A stretch of DNA of 64,000 nucleotides from contig JBAPTR010000220.1 in NCBI GenBank assembly GCA_049282265.1, positions 1-64,000 of the forward strand, given 5' to 3'. Origin of the DNA: CAYUCJ01 sp049282265. GTDB taxonomy: Bacteria; Desulfobacterota; DSM-4660; Desulfatiglandales; Desulfatiglandaceae. A program made the position numbers and the translations under genes. Positions 17,297 to 25,563 of the stretch are shown piece by piece. The notes under the pieces are model-generated. The model saw only the letters and a program-made list of their open reading frames with translations. It ran no database searches and was not told where the DNA came from. Each line of letters opens with the position of its first letter. Position 1 is the first letter of the stretch.

Positions 17297-18177
17297 CAAT
17301 TTTGTGGAGTAGCGCTCTTCTTCTTCAGTTCAGCGCTGATGATACCAAACAGGTCGAAAGGGTTCCGGACTACGGCGAGCTTGCCGTTCACAAAAATGGT
17401 CGGCGTGCCGCGGACGCCTATTTTCCTGCCGTTGACCACATCCCTGGTCACGAAATCCCTGATGGATCGGGAGTCCTTGTCTTTATTGAACTTTTCCATG
17501 TCAAGCCCGAGACCTTTGGCGATGTCCTGGATCTTGACATCGTTGATGGACCGATAGTCTTCAAACAGCTTCTGTCGGAACTCCCAGAATTTTCCCTGGG
17601 CGTTTGCCGCCATGGCGGCCTGGGCTGCCTTTCTCGCAAACGTGTGACTTCTGAGGGGGAAGTTCATCGGAACCAATCGGACTTTTTTCGGGTATTGATC
17701 CAGCACCTGCTGGATAAGGCGCTCCATCCGCGCACAGTAGGGTCACTGGTAATCATCGAATACAGCCACGGTGACCGGTGCGTCGGAAGGCCCCTTGAAA
17801 GGGTGGCCGGAAATATCGATCTCCTGGATCGGTTCCACCCGGACAATCCTGAGCCTCTTGGAGGTGCTCCCCGTCAAAATGAGGAGCTTGCTGCCTTCCG
17901 AATAGGTTACCCTATCGAAGTCCGCGTCCACGACAAGGCTTTTGGTGACCTTTTTTTCAGGCACGGAATAGACCAGGAGTTTCCCCGGCGCCAGCAGGAA
18001 GACAAGTTTGCCGTCTGTCGATGTGGCGACATCCAGAGGCCCCACATCAAGTTTGATGTCTTCCATAGATGTCAGGTCCACCTTGGCGTGGGCCGACTGG
18101 ACAGACGTCCACATGACCATGACGGCGATAAGTAGAAGAGAGATCCGATTCCTTCTCAGAAAAGGGTTTCCAGCCAT
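17296..18177 (-). CDS. DsbA/DsbG-like thiol-disulfide oxidoreductase with in-frame UGA (selenocysteine, UPYC)
   Basis: Two frames on the minus strand join across a single UGA at 17743-17745. The joint product is 293 residues: signal peptide (1-31, ending SAHA), a beta-rich region (about 32-120), then a DsbA-like thioredoxin domain whose active site reads DDYQ-U-PYC. The UGA stands exactly where the first Cys of CPYC belongs (residue 145). Downstream the domain is complete: helical insert and the cis-Pro loop GVRGTPTIFVNG. A perfect 7-bp hairpin with an AGGU loop follows the UGA. Start 18177 has an AGGGAG site. It should be exported and act on periplasmic disulfides. A nonsense mutation is the alternative, but both sides are well conserved and in frame. 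Confidence 0.85.
17698..17742 (-). promoter_or_regulatory. Putative bacterial SECIS element after the UGA
   Basis: Read on the minus strand, ATCCAGC and GCTGGAT pair perfectly around an AGGT loop at 17698-17715. The GGT lies 36-38 bases after the UGA. E. coli fdhF SECIS also shows GGU in its apical loop, and bacterial models allow roughly 16-37 bases of spacing, so this is at the far end of the range. A second short hairpin (GCGC arms) lies between. Folding must be tested. Confidence 0.55.
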
Positions 18178-18205
18178 TTTTTCAAGTCTCCCTATGGCAA
18201 AAGGC

Positions 18206-21088
18206 CTATGGCTTTTCCGAAGGCTTCTGCGTTTTGGCGGTCATCTCGTTCAATGCCTTTCCAAGGCCTTTCAACTCCTCCCCGTATCCGGACCAGTTAC
18301 CCTGACGTGAATAGGCCTTGGCCTTTTCAAAGTGTTTCAGGGCTTCGTCCAGGACCTCCTTAATGGCACCGGTAACCGGCGCCATGACCGTGCCCGTGCC
18401 TGATTCGGCGGTGGGGACTTCCTCCCCCAGGACACCGTAGAGGGCGCTTTCCAGATTTTCCCTCATGATCAGACGACCCCCGAAGGAAACGATGACCCTT
18501 TTCAGTTCAGGCAGGGCCGTGCCGGGCTGACCGCCCACGCCCCCAGGACCGGCCGCACCCGTTGATCCGGGTTTCCTGAATCCCCTGCGTGTTTGAGGAG
18601 AAGCCTGTTGAGGTTGGGCGGATTGCGAATCGGACTGGTTGGCTTGCAGATATACGGGCTCCACATAGATAAAGGTGTTGTCAATGGGAATGGCAAGGAG
18701 GTTGCCTCTGATGACCGTGGAACCTCCCTGTCCCCACAGAGTCATCTCTCTTGAAATGCTCGTCTGCTGGTCCACCCTCGCCTCAATCTGCATCGGACCG
18801 TAGATGAGCTTATCCTTGGGAAGTTTGTACACGATCAGGTTCCCGTATTCGGGAACGTCGCACCTTGCCGCAAGCCATGCGATCATATTGTCTTTTTTGG
18901 AAGGCGTAAAGGGAAGCATCAGGACGAACTCTTCGCTCTTCTCTTCGGGAAGCCGCATGATGATGTAGTAGGGCTCCATCTTCCGCGTGTTGCTGGCGTA
19001 GATTTCATTGGGGGTTTGCCAGAGGTCTTCCTGGTTGTAAAAGACCTGCACGTCCTTCATGTGGTAGATCTTGTAGGTGTCGGCCTGAATCTTAAACAGG
19101 TCCTTGGGATAGCGGATGTGTTTCTTCAGATCGGCGGGCATTTTGCTGAAGGGTTTGAACAGGCCCGGAAATATGCTCGCATAGGTCCTGACGATGGGGT
19201 CCTTTTGGTCGATCATGTAGAAGGATACATCGCCGCTGTAGGCATCGACGACCACCTTGACCGAATTGCGGATGTAGTTCAAGCCCTTGTAAAAATGGCC
19301 GTAGGAACGGGTGGAATAGGGATACATGTTGGAGGTGGTGTAGGCGTCCTGCATCCAGTAGAGCCTGCCGCCCGAGACGACCAGGTATGGGTCGCCGTCA
19401 TAGTCGAGAAATGGTGCGATGGCCCGGACCCGTTTGTCGATCCTGCGGTTGTACATGATTCTGCTCTCGGGACTCAGGTAGGTGGTGAAGAGTATCTGAG
19501 GATCCATGAATTCAAGGGAAAAGAGTGCCCTCCTGACAAATGACGTGATGAGAACGCCTCCCGTCCCTTCATAGTGGGTATAGACGTTCTCGTCTCCCTT
19601 GGGGTAGTCGAATTCCTTGGTCTTGGTCTTCACGAGGACATAGTCGTTTGTCTTTTCCCCATAATAGATTTCAGGATGGTCGATCTTCAGATTAAAGTCA
19701 ATGGTCGGAGGCAGATCCTTGATGATGAGGTCCGGGAGCCCTTCACTGGTCACGTTGTTGACCGGGCTCATGGTCAAGCCGTAACCATGGGTGTAGATCA
19801 AGTGTCTGTTGACCCAGGTGTTGGCCTGAGCCGGTAGCTGGTTCACGTTGAGTTCCCGCGCGGACAACATGACCTGCCTGTAGTCGTTGTTGATCTCATA
19901 ACGATCCACGTCCACATCGTTGAAGTCGTAGTACAGCCGTATGGATTGAAGTTGATCGTAGGTCTGCAGCAGGGGGCGCTTGTCCCATATCCTGATATTG
20001 TTGATGGTCGCCCGGTTCGACTGGATATTCTTCTTGGTCAGTTTGTCACCGACCGGGAATTGGACTTCTTTGATCTTGTTGAGGTTGTAACCCTCGCGGG
20101 TATAGTCAATATTGTAGGCGATATAGGGCGATTCCTTCGCCAGTTCGTTCGGCTTGACCACGGTCTTCTGCACCACCATTGGGATGACGGTGGCAAAAAG
20201 CACGATCAGTCCCACCCAGACGCCACCGCTGAGCCAGATCATTTTTCTTTTCATTCCGAAGCCTTTGAAAAGCAGGATCAATGCGAAGGCCAGAGAAACA
20301 AAAATCAATACCCCGTATGCCAGGAGCGTGACATGGATGTCGGTATAGCCTGCACCGAAGGCGGCTCCCTGGGTCGAATACAGGAGGTTGAACATCTTCA
20401 GGCGATAACCCCAGGCCATGAGCAGGACGATGATGCCTGCCAGAAACATGAGGTGTCTGAATACCTTGGGGTCGATGTCGATTTTGGGCATGGCGGGCGG
20501 TTTACCTTCGGCCTGGGCCAGCCCCTCAAGATTGGATACCTGGATGGTGCCGTTTTTCAAATACGACCCCACCGTGACGATGCCTGCAAAAACAACAAGG
20601 ACCATGAGGCCACTCTGGAGGAAGAGATAGAACGGCAGGGAAAATACATAAAACCCTATGTCCTTGTTGAAGACAGGGTCCTTCCCCCCGAAGGGCTGTT
20701 GATGAAAGAAACGGAGGATCATGTCCCATTGGGAGGCGCCCTTTTCGGCTATAACAAAACTGATCACCATCACCAGGGCTGCCAGGAGAAAGCCGGCGGA
20801 TTTTCCTGAAAGTCCGAATTGGGCGAGAAGAGCATCACCAGGCCCCTGTACCGGTCCGGATCGCGAAAGGGCCTTGGAACGGCCGGCCACCCAGATGTTC
20901 AGGGCAACGAGAATCATCAGGAGGAGCCAGATCCCCGCACCGATGCCGAACTTGCTGTAGATCATCGTCCAGAAAACATGAGAATAGTGGAGTTTCCCGA
21001 ACCAGAGCCAGTCAGGGTAGATGGAAAGGCCCCACCAGACAAGGATCAGGGCGATAAGGATCAGGCCGATTGTCACTCTCTTTTTCAT
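18206..21088 (-). CDS. UPF0182 family membrane protein
   Basis: A 960-residue protein of the UPF0182 (COG1615) family. The first about 310 residues hold roughly seven transmembrane segments, beginning VTIGLILIALILVWWGL. The large remainder is expected outside the cytoplasm and contains family segments such as FPVGDKLTKKNIQSNRATI and LIYTHGYGLTMSPVN. The C-terminus has a Gln/Pro/Gly-rich linker followed by a helical tail (about 900-955) typical of these proteins. Function is unknown. It lies 28 bases upstream of the selenoprotein gene on the same strand and probably heads that operon. Confidence 0.85.
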   Translation of the reverse strand: MKKRVTIGLILIALILVWWGLSIYPDWLWFGKLHYSHVFWTMIYSKFGIGAGIWLLLMILVALNIWVAGRSKALSRSGPVQGPGDALLAQFGLSGKSAGFLLAALVMVISFVIAEKGASQWDMILRFFHQQPFGGKDPVFNKDIGFYVFSLPFYLFLQSGLMVLVVFAGIVTVGSYLKNGTIQVSNLEGLAQAEGKPPAMPKIDIDPKVFRHLMFLAGIIVLLMAWGYRLKMFNLLYSTQGAAFGAGYTDIHVTLLAYGVLIFVSLAFALILLFKGFGMKRKMIWLSGGVWVGLIVLFATVIPMVVQKTVVKPNELAKESPYIAYNIDYTREGYNLNKIKEVQFPVGDKLTKKNIQSNRATINNIRIWDKRPLLQTYDQLQSIRLYYDFNDVDVDRYEINNDYRQVMLSARELNVNQLPAQANTWVNRHLIYTHGYGLTMSPVNNVTSEGLPDLIIKDLPPTIDFNLKIDHPEIYYGEKTNDYVLVKTKTKEFDYPKGDENVYTHYEGTGGVLITSFVRRALFSLEFMDPQILFTTYLSPESRIMYNRRIDKRVRAIAPFLDYDGDPYLVVSGGRLYWMQDAYTTSNMYPYSTRSYGHFYKGLNYIRNSVKVVVDAYSGDVSFYMIDQKDPIVRTYASIFPGLFKPFSKMPADLKKHIRYPKDLFKIQADTYKIYHMKDVQVFYNQEDLWQTPNEIYASNTRKMEPYYIIMRLPEEKSEEFVLMLPFTPSKKDNMIAWLAARCDVPEYGNLIVYKLPKDKLIYGPMQIEARVDQQTSISREMTLWGQGGSTVIRGNLLAIPIDNTFIYVEPVYLQANQSDSQSAQPQQASPQTRRGFRKPGSTGAAGPGGVGGQPGTALPELKRVIVSFGGRLIMRENLESALYGVLGEEVPTAESGTGTVMAPVTGAIKEVLDEALKHFEKAKAYSRQGNWSGYGEELKGLGKALNEMTAKTQKPSEKP

Positions 21089-21180
21089 AAAGGGTTCTCC
21101 TCAAGTTCTGTTTTCAGAATGATAAACGCAGTCCGCGAAGCATATTCCTTTCAAGCGCAGGGTGCAAGGTATTTTGTGAA

Positions 21181-21293
21181 GCCCTGATCCGCCATCAAGA
21201 TATCATCTCCCCGGCGGGCGGGATCTAAAGAGCTAGTTGCCTTCGGTCGCTCCTCCCGCACAATACAGCGGGATCTACGATGCGCCGCCTTGC
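21181..21293 (-). repeat. Dispersed repeat, copy 2 (partner at 14179-14327)
   Basis: Reverse complement of this stretch aligns with 14179-14327 except for about 35 bases missing in its middle. Shared blocks include TGTGCGGGAGGAGCGAC and ATGGCGGATCAGGG. The two copies lie in opposite orientation and bracket the minus-strand operon 14377-21088. Confidence 0.65.
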
Positions 21294-21561
21294 ATCTGAC
21301 AACTTGCTGGTGATCAGGAAGCTCTCCAAATCCCCCGTCCAAGTACATGATGCGCAAGTTAGGCGGTGGATTTGGGTGAAGCTGGACAGGGGCATTTCAC
21401 CCCCCTGTCCATTCCCTAGGAGACGGTGAAGGCCGCGGTCCTTCCGTGCCCATCATGATGACGCCCGCAACCGGTATGGAGGCACAAACGGTGATGATGT
21501 GCCTGGCCCCCAGTCGGTCTGGCATGAACCCATCGCTCCTGTCGTGTCCTGTCGGCGTGAT
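21294..21561. other. Intergenic region with one hairpin
   Basis: No gene seen. GGACAGGGG (21384-21392) pairs perfectly with CCCCTGTCC (21402-21410); no T-run follows on either strand, so it is not a typical terminator. Confidence 0.45.
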
Positions 21562-22383
21562 TCAACAACAGGTGATTCTTCCCCCGGAATAGGGTTGGCG
21601 GGAGAGCATTTTCAAATGGAGCCTTTTCAGAAAATCGATCACCTGGCGGACATATTCAGCGGGCCGGTGGTCATAGGTGTTGTGGCCGCATCCCGGGAGC
21701 ACTGCCAGTTCTCCCTGGGGCAGGTGCCGATAGAAGGCCACCCCCTGCTCGATATCAAAGAGAAAACTCCGGTCCGGATAGAGCACAAGGGCGGGGCAGG
21801 CGACTCGGGACAGCACGGGCCTGAGGTCGAAGACGTCTTTTCCGTAGGCGCCCCCGAATCTCCGGAACTGGTTGTAGAAAGGGCCGGCCCGGTCTTCCCC
21901 ATGCCAGGCAATGAGCTTCTGCTTGAGGTCCGGGTCCAGTTCTTCAAAGGTGTTGGGGAACTTGGGCTTGTTGAAGGCAACCATGGGAATTTCGCTGTAG
22001 CATTGGGTGCTCGAGGTGGTCACCGATTTCACGCGCTCCGGATAGGCGGCAGCAAAGTCCACCGCAACGACACCGCCTTCGCATTGTCCCATGAGATGAA
22101 AGGCGTCCAGACCGAGGATGCCGGCCAGGGAATCCAGTTCCTCCACGCTCTCCCTTCGAAACCTGTCACTCACATAAAATGCCTCGAAATTGTCTCCCCC
22201 GTCCGATCTGCCGTATCCCCTCCGGTCATACATGATCACTCTGTGGCCGTTCTGAACGAGAGGCGGGTAGATAGCTTTCCACATCCTCGTACAGCCGAAG
22301 CCGTGGTGGAGAAGCACGATGGGGTCGCCTGCTCCATGTTCCTCGTAATAGATATTCAGGTCGTTTATTTGTGCAAACGACAT
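21562..22383 (-). CDS. Alpha/beta-fold hydrolase with Cys nucleophile
   Basis: A 273-residue alpha/beta hydrolase. The oxyanion motif HHGFG (26-30), the segment MYDRRGYGRSDGGD, an acid in YPDRSFLFD and the catalytic His in GCGHNTYDHRP are present. The nucleophile elbow reads GQCEGG, so Cys101 replaces the usual Ser. Dienelactone hydrolase uses Cys at the same place, so the enzyme may still be active, perhaps on thioesters or lactones. An AAAGGAG site precedes the ATG. It stands alone between repeats, so context gives no substrate. The last about 15 residues look like an appended tail. Confidence 0.82.
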   Translation of the reverse strand: MSFAQINDLNIYYEEHGAGDPIVLLHHGFGCTRMWKAIYPPLVQNGHRVIMYDRRGYGRSDGGDNFEAFYVSDRFRRESVEELDSLAGILGLDAFHLMGQCEGGVVAVDFAAAYPERVKSVTTSSTQCYSEIPMVAFNKPKFPNTFEELDPDLKQKLIAWHGEDRAGPFYNQFRRFGGAYGKDVFDLRPVLSRVACPALVLYPDRSFLFDIEQGVAFYRHLPQGELAVLPGCGHNTYDHRPAEYVRQVIDFLKRLHLKMLSRQPYSGGRITCC

Positions 22384-22659
22384 TTCCTGCTCCTTTGCAA
22401 ATGTGAACGTACCATAATAAGTTTTTTCCTAGACTTCCGAGGATGTGGTGACCCCCAAGAGCCAGGCAAACGGCATATTCCAGAAGCCCAGGCGCTTTCT
22501 AATCGCTAGCCTTAAACCCCAAATGGGCGTCCATCTCCTCCGGCGTGTTTAGAAAGCCTACGAAAAAGAGTGTCAGGTTCGGCCCAATGCCCCTCGACTT
22601 CGTTGTTCATAGGCTGCCCTTTGCGGCATAATCCCGCCTTTTACGAAGTCATCAAATGC
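22384..22659. other. Intergenic region before the hairpin repeat
   Basis: No gene seen. Its end (22639-22654, TTTTACGAAGTCATCA) matches the terminal hairpin of the composite repeat, suggesting a second, partial unit abutting the full copy. Confidence 0.4.
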
Positions 22660-22814
22660 TGATGGAATCGTAAAAAGTCCGTCCGTGGACTTTTTACTGA
22701 CGAAAACCGAAAAGCGTGGTTTTCGTTTTCCTTACAAATCAATGGGTTAAACTGCAACCCATTGATTTGCGCGCCCGTCCCTGGGCACGATGATGACTTT
22801 TTGCAAAGTCATCA
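22660..22814 (+). repeat. Composite hairpin repeat, full copy A
   Basis: About 155 bp built from successive palindromes: GTAAAAAGTCC/GGACTTTTTAC; GAAAACC/GGTTTTC; AAATCAATGGG/CCCATTGATTT; GCCC/GGGC; and TGATGACTTT/AAAGTCATCA at the right end. It matches the reverse complement of 24438-24602 over its length. No coding capacity. It lies next to the deleted metallo-beta-lactamase gene. Confidence 0.75.
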
Positions 22815-22825
22815 ATACTGCGTGT

Positions 22826-23239
22826 TCATCGGGCAGCCTCGTAAATTCGCAGGGTATCGGTTACCCTGGTTTGAATCAATCCCTTGTCTTCCAGGATTTC
22901 GAGGTGCCCCACGGTCTCGGACATGCCGAGGAAGATGTCCCACGCCTTGAGTTGGGGAAATACGGTCATGGTGATTTCAAACAGGGTCATCCCTTTTCCC
23001 GCATCGGGAGCGGAACGGAGGATCCGGAGGATCTCTTCTCTTCGCAACGTGTGGTGCTCTCTTATCTTGGCAATCCGTCTCTCAGGATGAGAGAAAACCT
23101 GCCCATGCCCTGGCAGGACTGTATTTACGGGCAAAGCCTCCGTCCGTCTCAGGGTGGGGACTGAATCCTCGATGAGATAGATGTTGACCGCTTTGACGGG
23201 AAAGGGGATTGGTATCTCAATCCTGTTGAAGTTGCTCAT
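22826..23239 (-). pseudogene. Metallo-beta-lactamase fold protein with catalytic core deleted
   Basis: A 137-residue frame whose first about 28 residues (IPIPFPVKAVNIYLIED) are the normal start of an MBL-fold hydrolase. It then jumps directly to the C-terminal part (NTVLPGHGQVFSHPERRI), followed by the usual winged-helix-like tail. The roughly 110 residues that carry HxHxDH and the next His are missing without loss of frame. A Shine-Dalgarno (AAGGAG) remains before the ATG, so a short protein may still be made, but it cannot bind metal normally. Copy A of the hairpin repeat lies 11 bases beyond its stop codon. Confidence 0.7.
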
Positions 23240-23464
23240 GCGTTGCTATTCTCCTTGGTTTTCAGCGGAACATCAACCGCCCGGTATCATTTACTCCAAA
23301 ACCAACTAGTATAGCAGAATCAGCTCTGTTTGTGAACACGAGTTTTATTAGAAATCCTCCGGCAACGGACTGGAAAAGTCCTTGATTTAGCGATCTGCTT
23401 TGTTTATTTTTGCAGAAGTTCCCGGAATCGGGGAATGATGTGGCTTTGTGCCAGGACGAGTGGC

Positions 23465-24343
23465 ATGACAAAGAAAAAGATCATTGAATTTGAATCTAAA
23501 GGGGCTCTCCTCGGCAGGGCAAAGGGTTACCTGGAATCCGTGGAACGCTTTCTCGAAGAGCGTGAAAAGGCCGTTCCCCTCCTCCTGAAGGCCTTAAAGC
23601 TGGGCGACGATGACCTGAAGCACGAGATCATTCTCCTATTGGGCAGTTTCGCCAAACAGGATGCGGCCTGGCCTCTCTACGAGATGATGACAGACCCCGA
23701 GGAAAGCGAGGACAGCCGGCACCATGCCTCCATCCAACTGAGAGTCCTGTTTCGTTTTCTGAAAAATCCGCAACCCCTCATAGATCGACTGTTTGAAGAT
23801 CTCAAGGCCCATGACCCCATAGTGCGTCTGAACGCCGCCTTTGCCCTGGGTTGGGAAGGGAATGCCCAGGCCGCCATCCCGCTCATAGAGCTGTTGTACG
23901 ATCCCGACACGCGGGTCCAACAGACGGCAGTCAATGCCCTTTCCAATCTCCGGGATGACCGCATTTTCCGCCTGATGCTGGACAGATTGGAACACGGCTC
24001 GGTGGTGCAAAAAATCACCATCCTCCTGAACCTGTGGCGCTTCTACTCCAAAAGGGATGAAGTGGTGTCCGTGTACCTGAAGTACGCGGAACATGAAAAC
24101 GCGGAACTTCGTTTGAACGCCCTGGTATTCCTGGGGACGGTTGCCGAAGTCAAACCCCATCTGCCGGTATATGTCCGCTGTCTCTCCGACAGGGAACCAA
24201 GGATTCGGGCCCTTGCCCTGAGAGAATTTGCAAAACTCGATAGAGCCGACTTCTTGAAACTGGAGAGCAAAATCAGGGACATGCTCAGGGACCCGGACAT
24301 GAAAGTCAAAAGGGCGGCCATGGAGGTCTTGAAAGCATTCTAG
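23465..24343 (+). CDS. HEAT-repeat protein
   Basis: A 292-residue all-helical protein built of HEAT/PBS-lyase-like repeats, visible as spaced helices such as DPIVRLNAAFALGWEG, DTRVQQTAVNALSNLRD, NAELRLNALVFLGTV, EPRIRALALREFAKL and DMKVKRAAMEVLKAF. Such proteins serve as binding scaffolds. ATG 23465 is preferred to an upstream in-frame start at 23435 because the extra N-terminal residues do not fit the repeat pattern. No neighbour suggests a partner. Confidence 0.78.
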   Translation: MTKKKIIEFESKGALLGRAKGYLESVERFLEEREKAVPLLLKALKLGDDDLKHEIILLLGSFAKQDAAWPLYEMMTDPEESEDSRHHASIQLRVLFRFLKNPQPLIDRLFEDLKAHDPIVRLNAAFALGWEGNAQAAIPLIELLYDPDTRVQQTAVNALSNLRDDRIFRLMLDRLEHGSVVQKITILLNLWRFYSKRDEVVSVYLKYAEHENAELRLNALVFLGTVAEVKPHLPVYVRCLSDREPRIRALALREFAKLDRADFLKLESKIRDMLRDPDMKVKRAAMEVLKAF

Positions 24344-24437
24344 CCCGGGTTCCTCACCGACACCTCAGTCCCGCACATCGCGGGTTGAGAAATGCGGGCC
24401 AATGTGGGCCTGAGGCTAATTGCGGCCAAGGCAAGTG

Positions 24438-24602
24438 TGATGACTTCGTAAAAAGTCATCATCGTGCCCATCGACGGGCACGCAAATCGATGGGGTGCGT
24501 CGCAACCTGTTGATTTGTAAGGAAGCCGAAAATCACACTTTTCGGATTCCGTCAGTAAAAAGTCCATGGACGGACTTTTTACGGTTCCATCAAGTGTGGT
24601 GT
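24438..24602 (-). repeat. Composite hairpin repeat, full copy B
   Basis: About 165 bp; its reverse complement aligns with 22660-22814 across all five hairpins, with scattered compensating changes (for example GTCCRTGGAC and the Cs and Gs of the second stem). It lies just upstream of the IclR promoter. The two full copies are inverted and bracket the MBL remnant and the HEAT gene. Confidence 0.75.
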
Positions 24603-24663
24603 CCCCGGAATTCACGGGGACTGTTTTCCGTGACAGTACCAAAATAATTTCCAAAATAATTTC

Positions 24664-24721
24664 TTGACAGTGGGTGGAAGTTTATTTACTATAATCGCAA
24701 GCCATTTACGATAATAGTAAA
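24664..24721 (+). promoter_or_regulatory. Promoter and IclR-type operator before the first catabolic operon
   Basis: TTGACA (24664-24669) is followed after 17 bases by TACTAT (24687-24692). A near-perfect inverted repeat overlaps the -10 box: TTTACTATAATCG (24685-24697) and CGATAATAGTAAA (24709-24721), one mismatch in 13, spacer 11. It fits autoregulation by the adjacent IclR protein. Confidence 0.6.
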
Positions 24722-24742
24722 TTTATTGCAATATGGTCAAAT

Positions 24743-25531
24743 ATGTCGCCTGAAAAACAGTATTTCTCGACCTCATTAGAAAAAGGGCTGAAAATACTTT
24801 CCCTGTTCGATACAGAAACCCGCAGCCTCACCCAAACCGAAATTTCACGAATTTTAACGCTGAACATGACCTCCACCTATCGATTCGTTAATACCCTCGT
24901 GGAACTGGCGTATCTCGAAAAAGACGCCAAGACAAAAGAAGTAAGGTTGGGAATCAGATCCCTGGCACTCAGCACAAATGTCATTCGATCAAGCGATGAT
25001 TTACGACTTATAAAAAAGTTAGTCGACGAGGTTTATAACCGGTACAACATTACCATAGACGTTGCTTTTGTGGTGGATGACAATCTCATGAGAGCTTATC
25101 AGCGTGAGGCTAAAGAAACGCTTACCTACCACCTTCCTGCTGTGGCTAGGAATTCCCTTCACAACACTTCAATAGGAAAGGCTTATCTCTCTACTCTCCC
25201 TGATGATTCTCTGAAGAAAAAAGTTGCCAGGATAGAGTTCACAGCGAAAACCAAAAAAACCATAGTCGCCAAGGACCAATTGCTCAAGGAAATCGAAAGG
25301 ACAAAAGGCCGGGGTTATGCCATGTGTGTTGAAGAGTATTTACCCGGACTTATCACTATTGGTGCCCCTTTGATCAATCTGGATACCGGTAGGGGATTGG
25401 GCGGGGTTTCGTTTGATTTTTCGATTATTCAAAAAGTTGCTCAAGCGATGGAAGAGGAGTATTCCGGCCTTATACTTGAATTGGCTCGCTCAATTTCCGA
25501 GGTGCTGAAAAGGGAGGATAACGACGAGTGA
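24743..25531 (+). CDS. IclR family transcriptional regulator
   Basis: A 262-residue regulator: N-terminal winged helix-turn-helix (about residues 8-70, SLTQTEISRILTLNMTSTYRFVNTL) and C-terminal IclR effector-binding domain (about 85-258, including NSLHNTSIGKAYLS and RGRGYAMCVEE-like sequence). It begins a plus-strand run of transport and catabolic genes to 40661 and probably controls them in response to a pathway metabolite. An inverted repeat overlapping its promoter is the likely operator. Confidence 0.88.
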   Translation: MSPEKQYFSTSLEKGLKILSLFDTETRSLTQTEISRILTLNMTSTYRFVNTLVELAYLEKDAKTKEVRLGIRSLALSTNVIRSSDDLRLIKKLVDEVYNRYNITIDVAFVVDDNLMRAYQREAKETLTYHLPAVARNSLHNTSIGKAYLSTLPDDSLKKKVARIEFTAKTKKTIVAKDQLLKEIERTKGRGYAMCVEEYLPGLITIGAPLINLDTGRGLGGVSFDFSIIQKVAQAMEEEYSGLILELARSISEVLKREDNDE

Positions 25532-25563
25532 AGATGAGCGTGAATTTCCAAAGGTTATGAGAG

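Noticed and set aside
17146..18135. Long open frame on the plus strand (about 329 codons) across the selenoprotein region
   Set aside because: It is antisense to the DsbA-like gene; the composition has no signal, domain or ribosome-binding site, while the minus strand shows a coherent fold.
17743..18177. Reading the DsbA-like gene as a nonsense-mutated pseudogene
   Set aside because: The only interruption is UGA at the Sec-prone Cys position, both sides stay in frame, and a GGU-loop hairpin follows. Kept as the alternative explanation only.
19946..20809. 287-codon plus-strand frame inside the UPF0182 gene
   Set aside because: His/Asp/Gln-rich shadow of a membrane-protein gene on the other strand, with no start signal.
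21499..22509. 336-codon plus-strand frame opposite the alpha/beta hydrolase
   Set aside because: Antisense shadow of a gene with clear catalytic motifs; no recognisable domain of its own.
22660..22814. CRISPR array or tRNA-like structure in the hairpin-rich repeat
   Set aside because: The hairpins differ from each other and are not regularly spaced direct repeats with spacers; no tRNA cloverleaf or CCA end.
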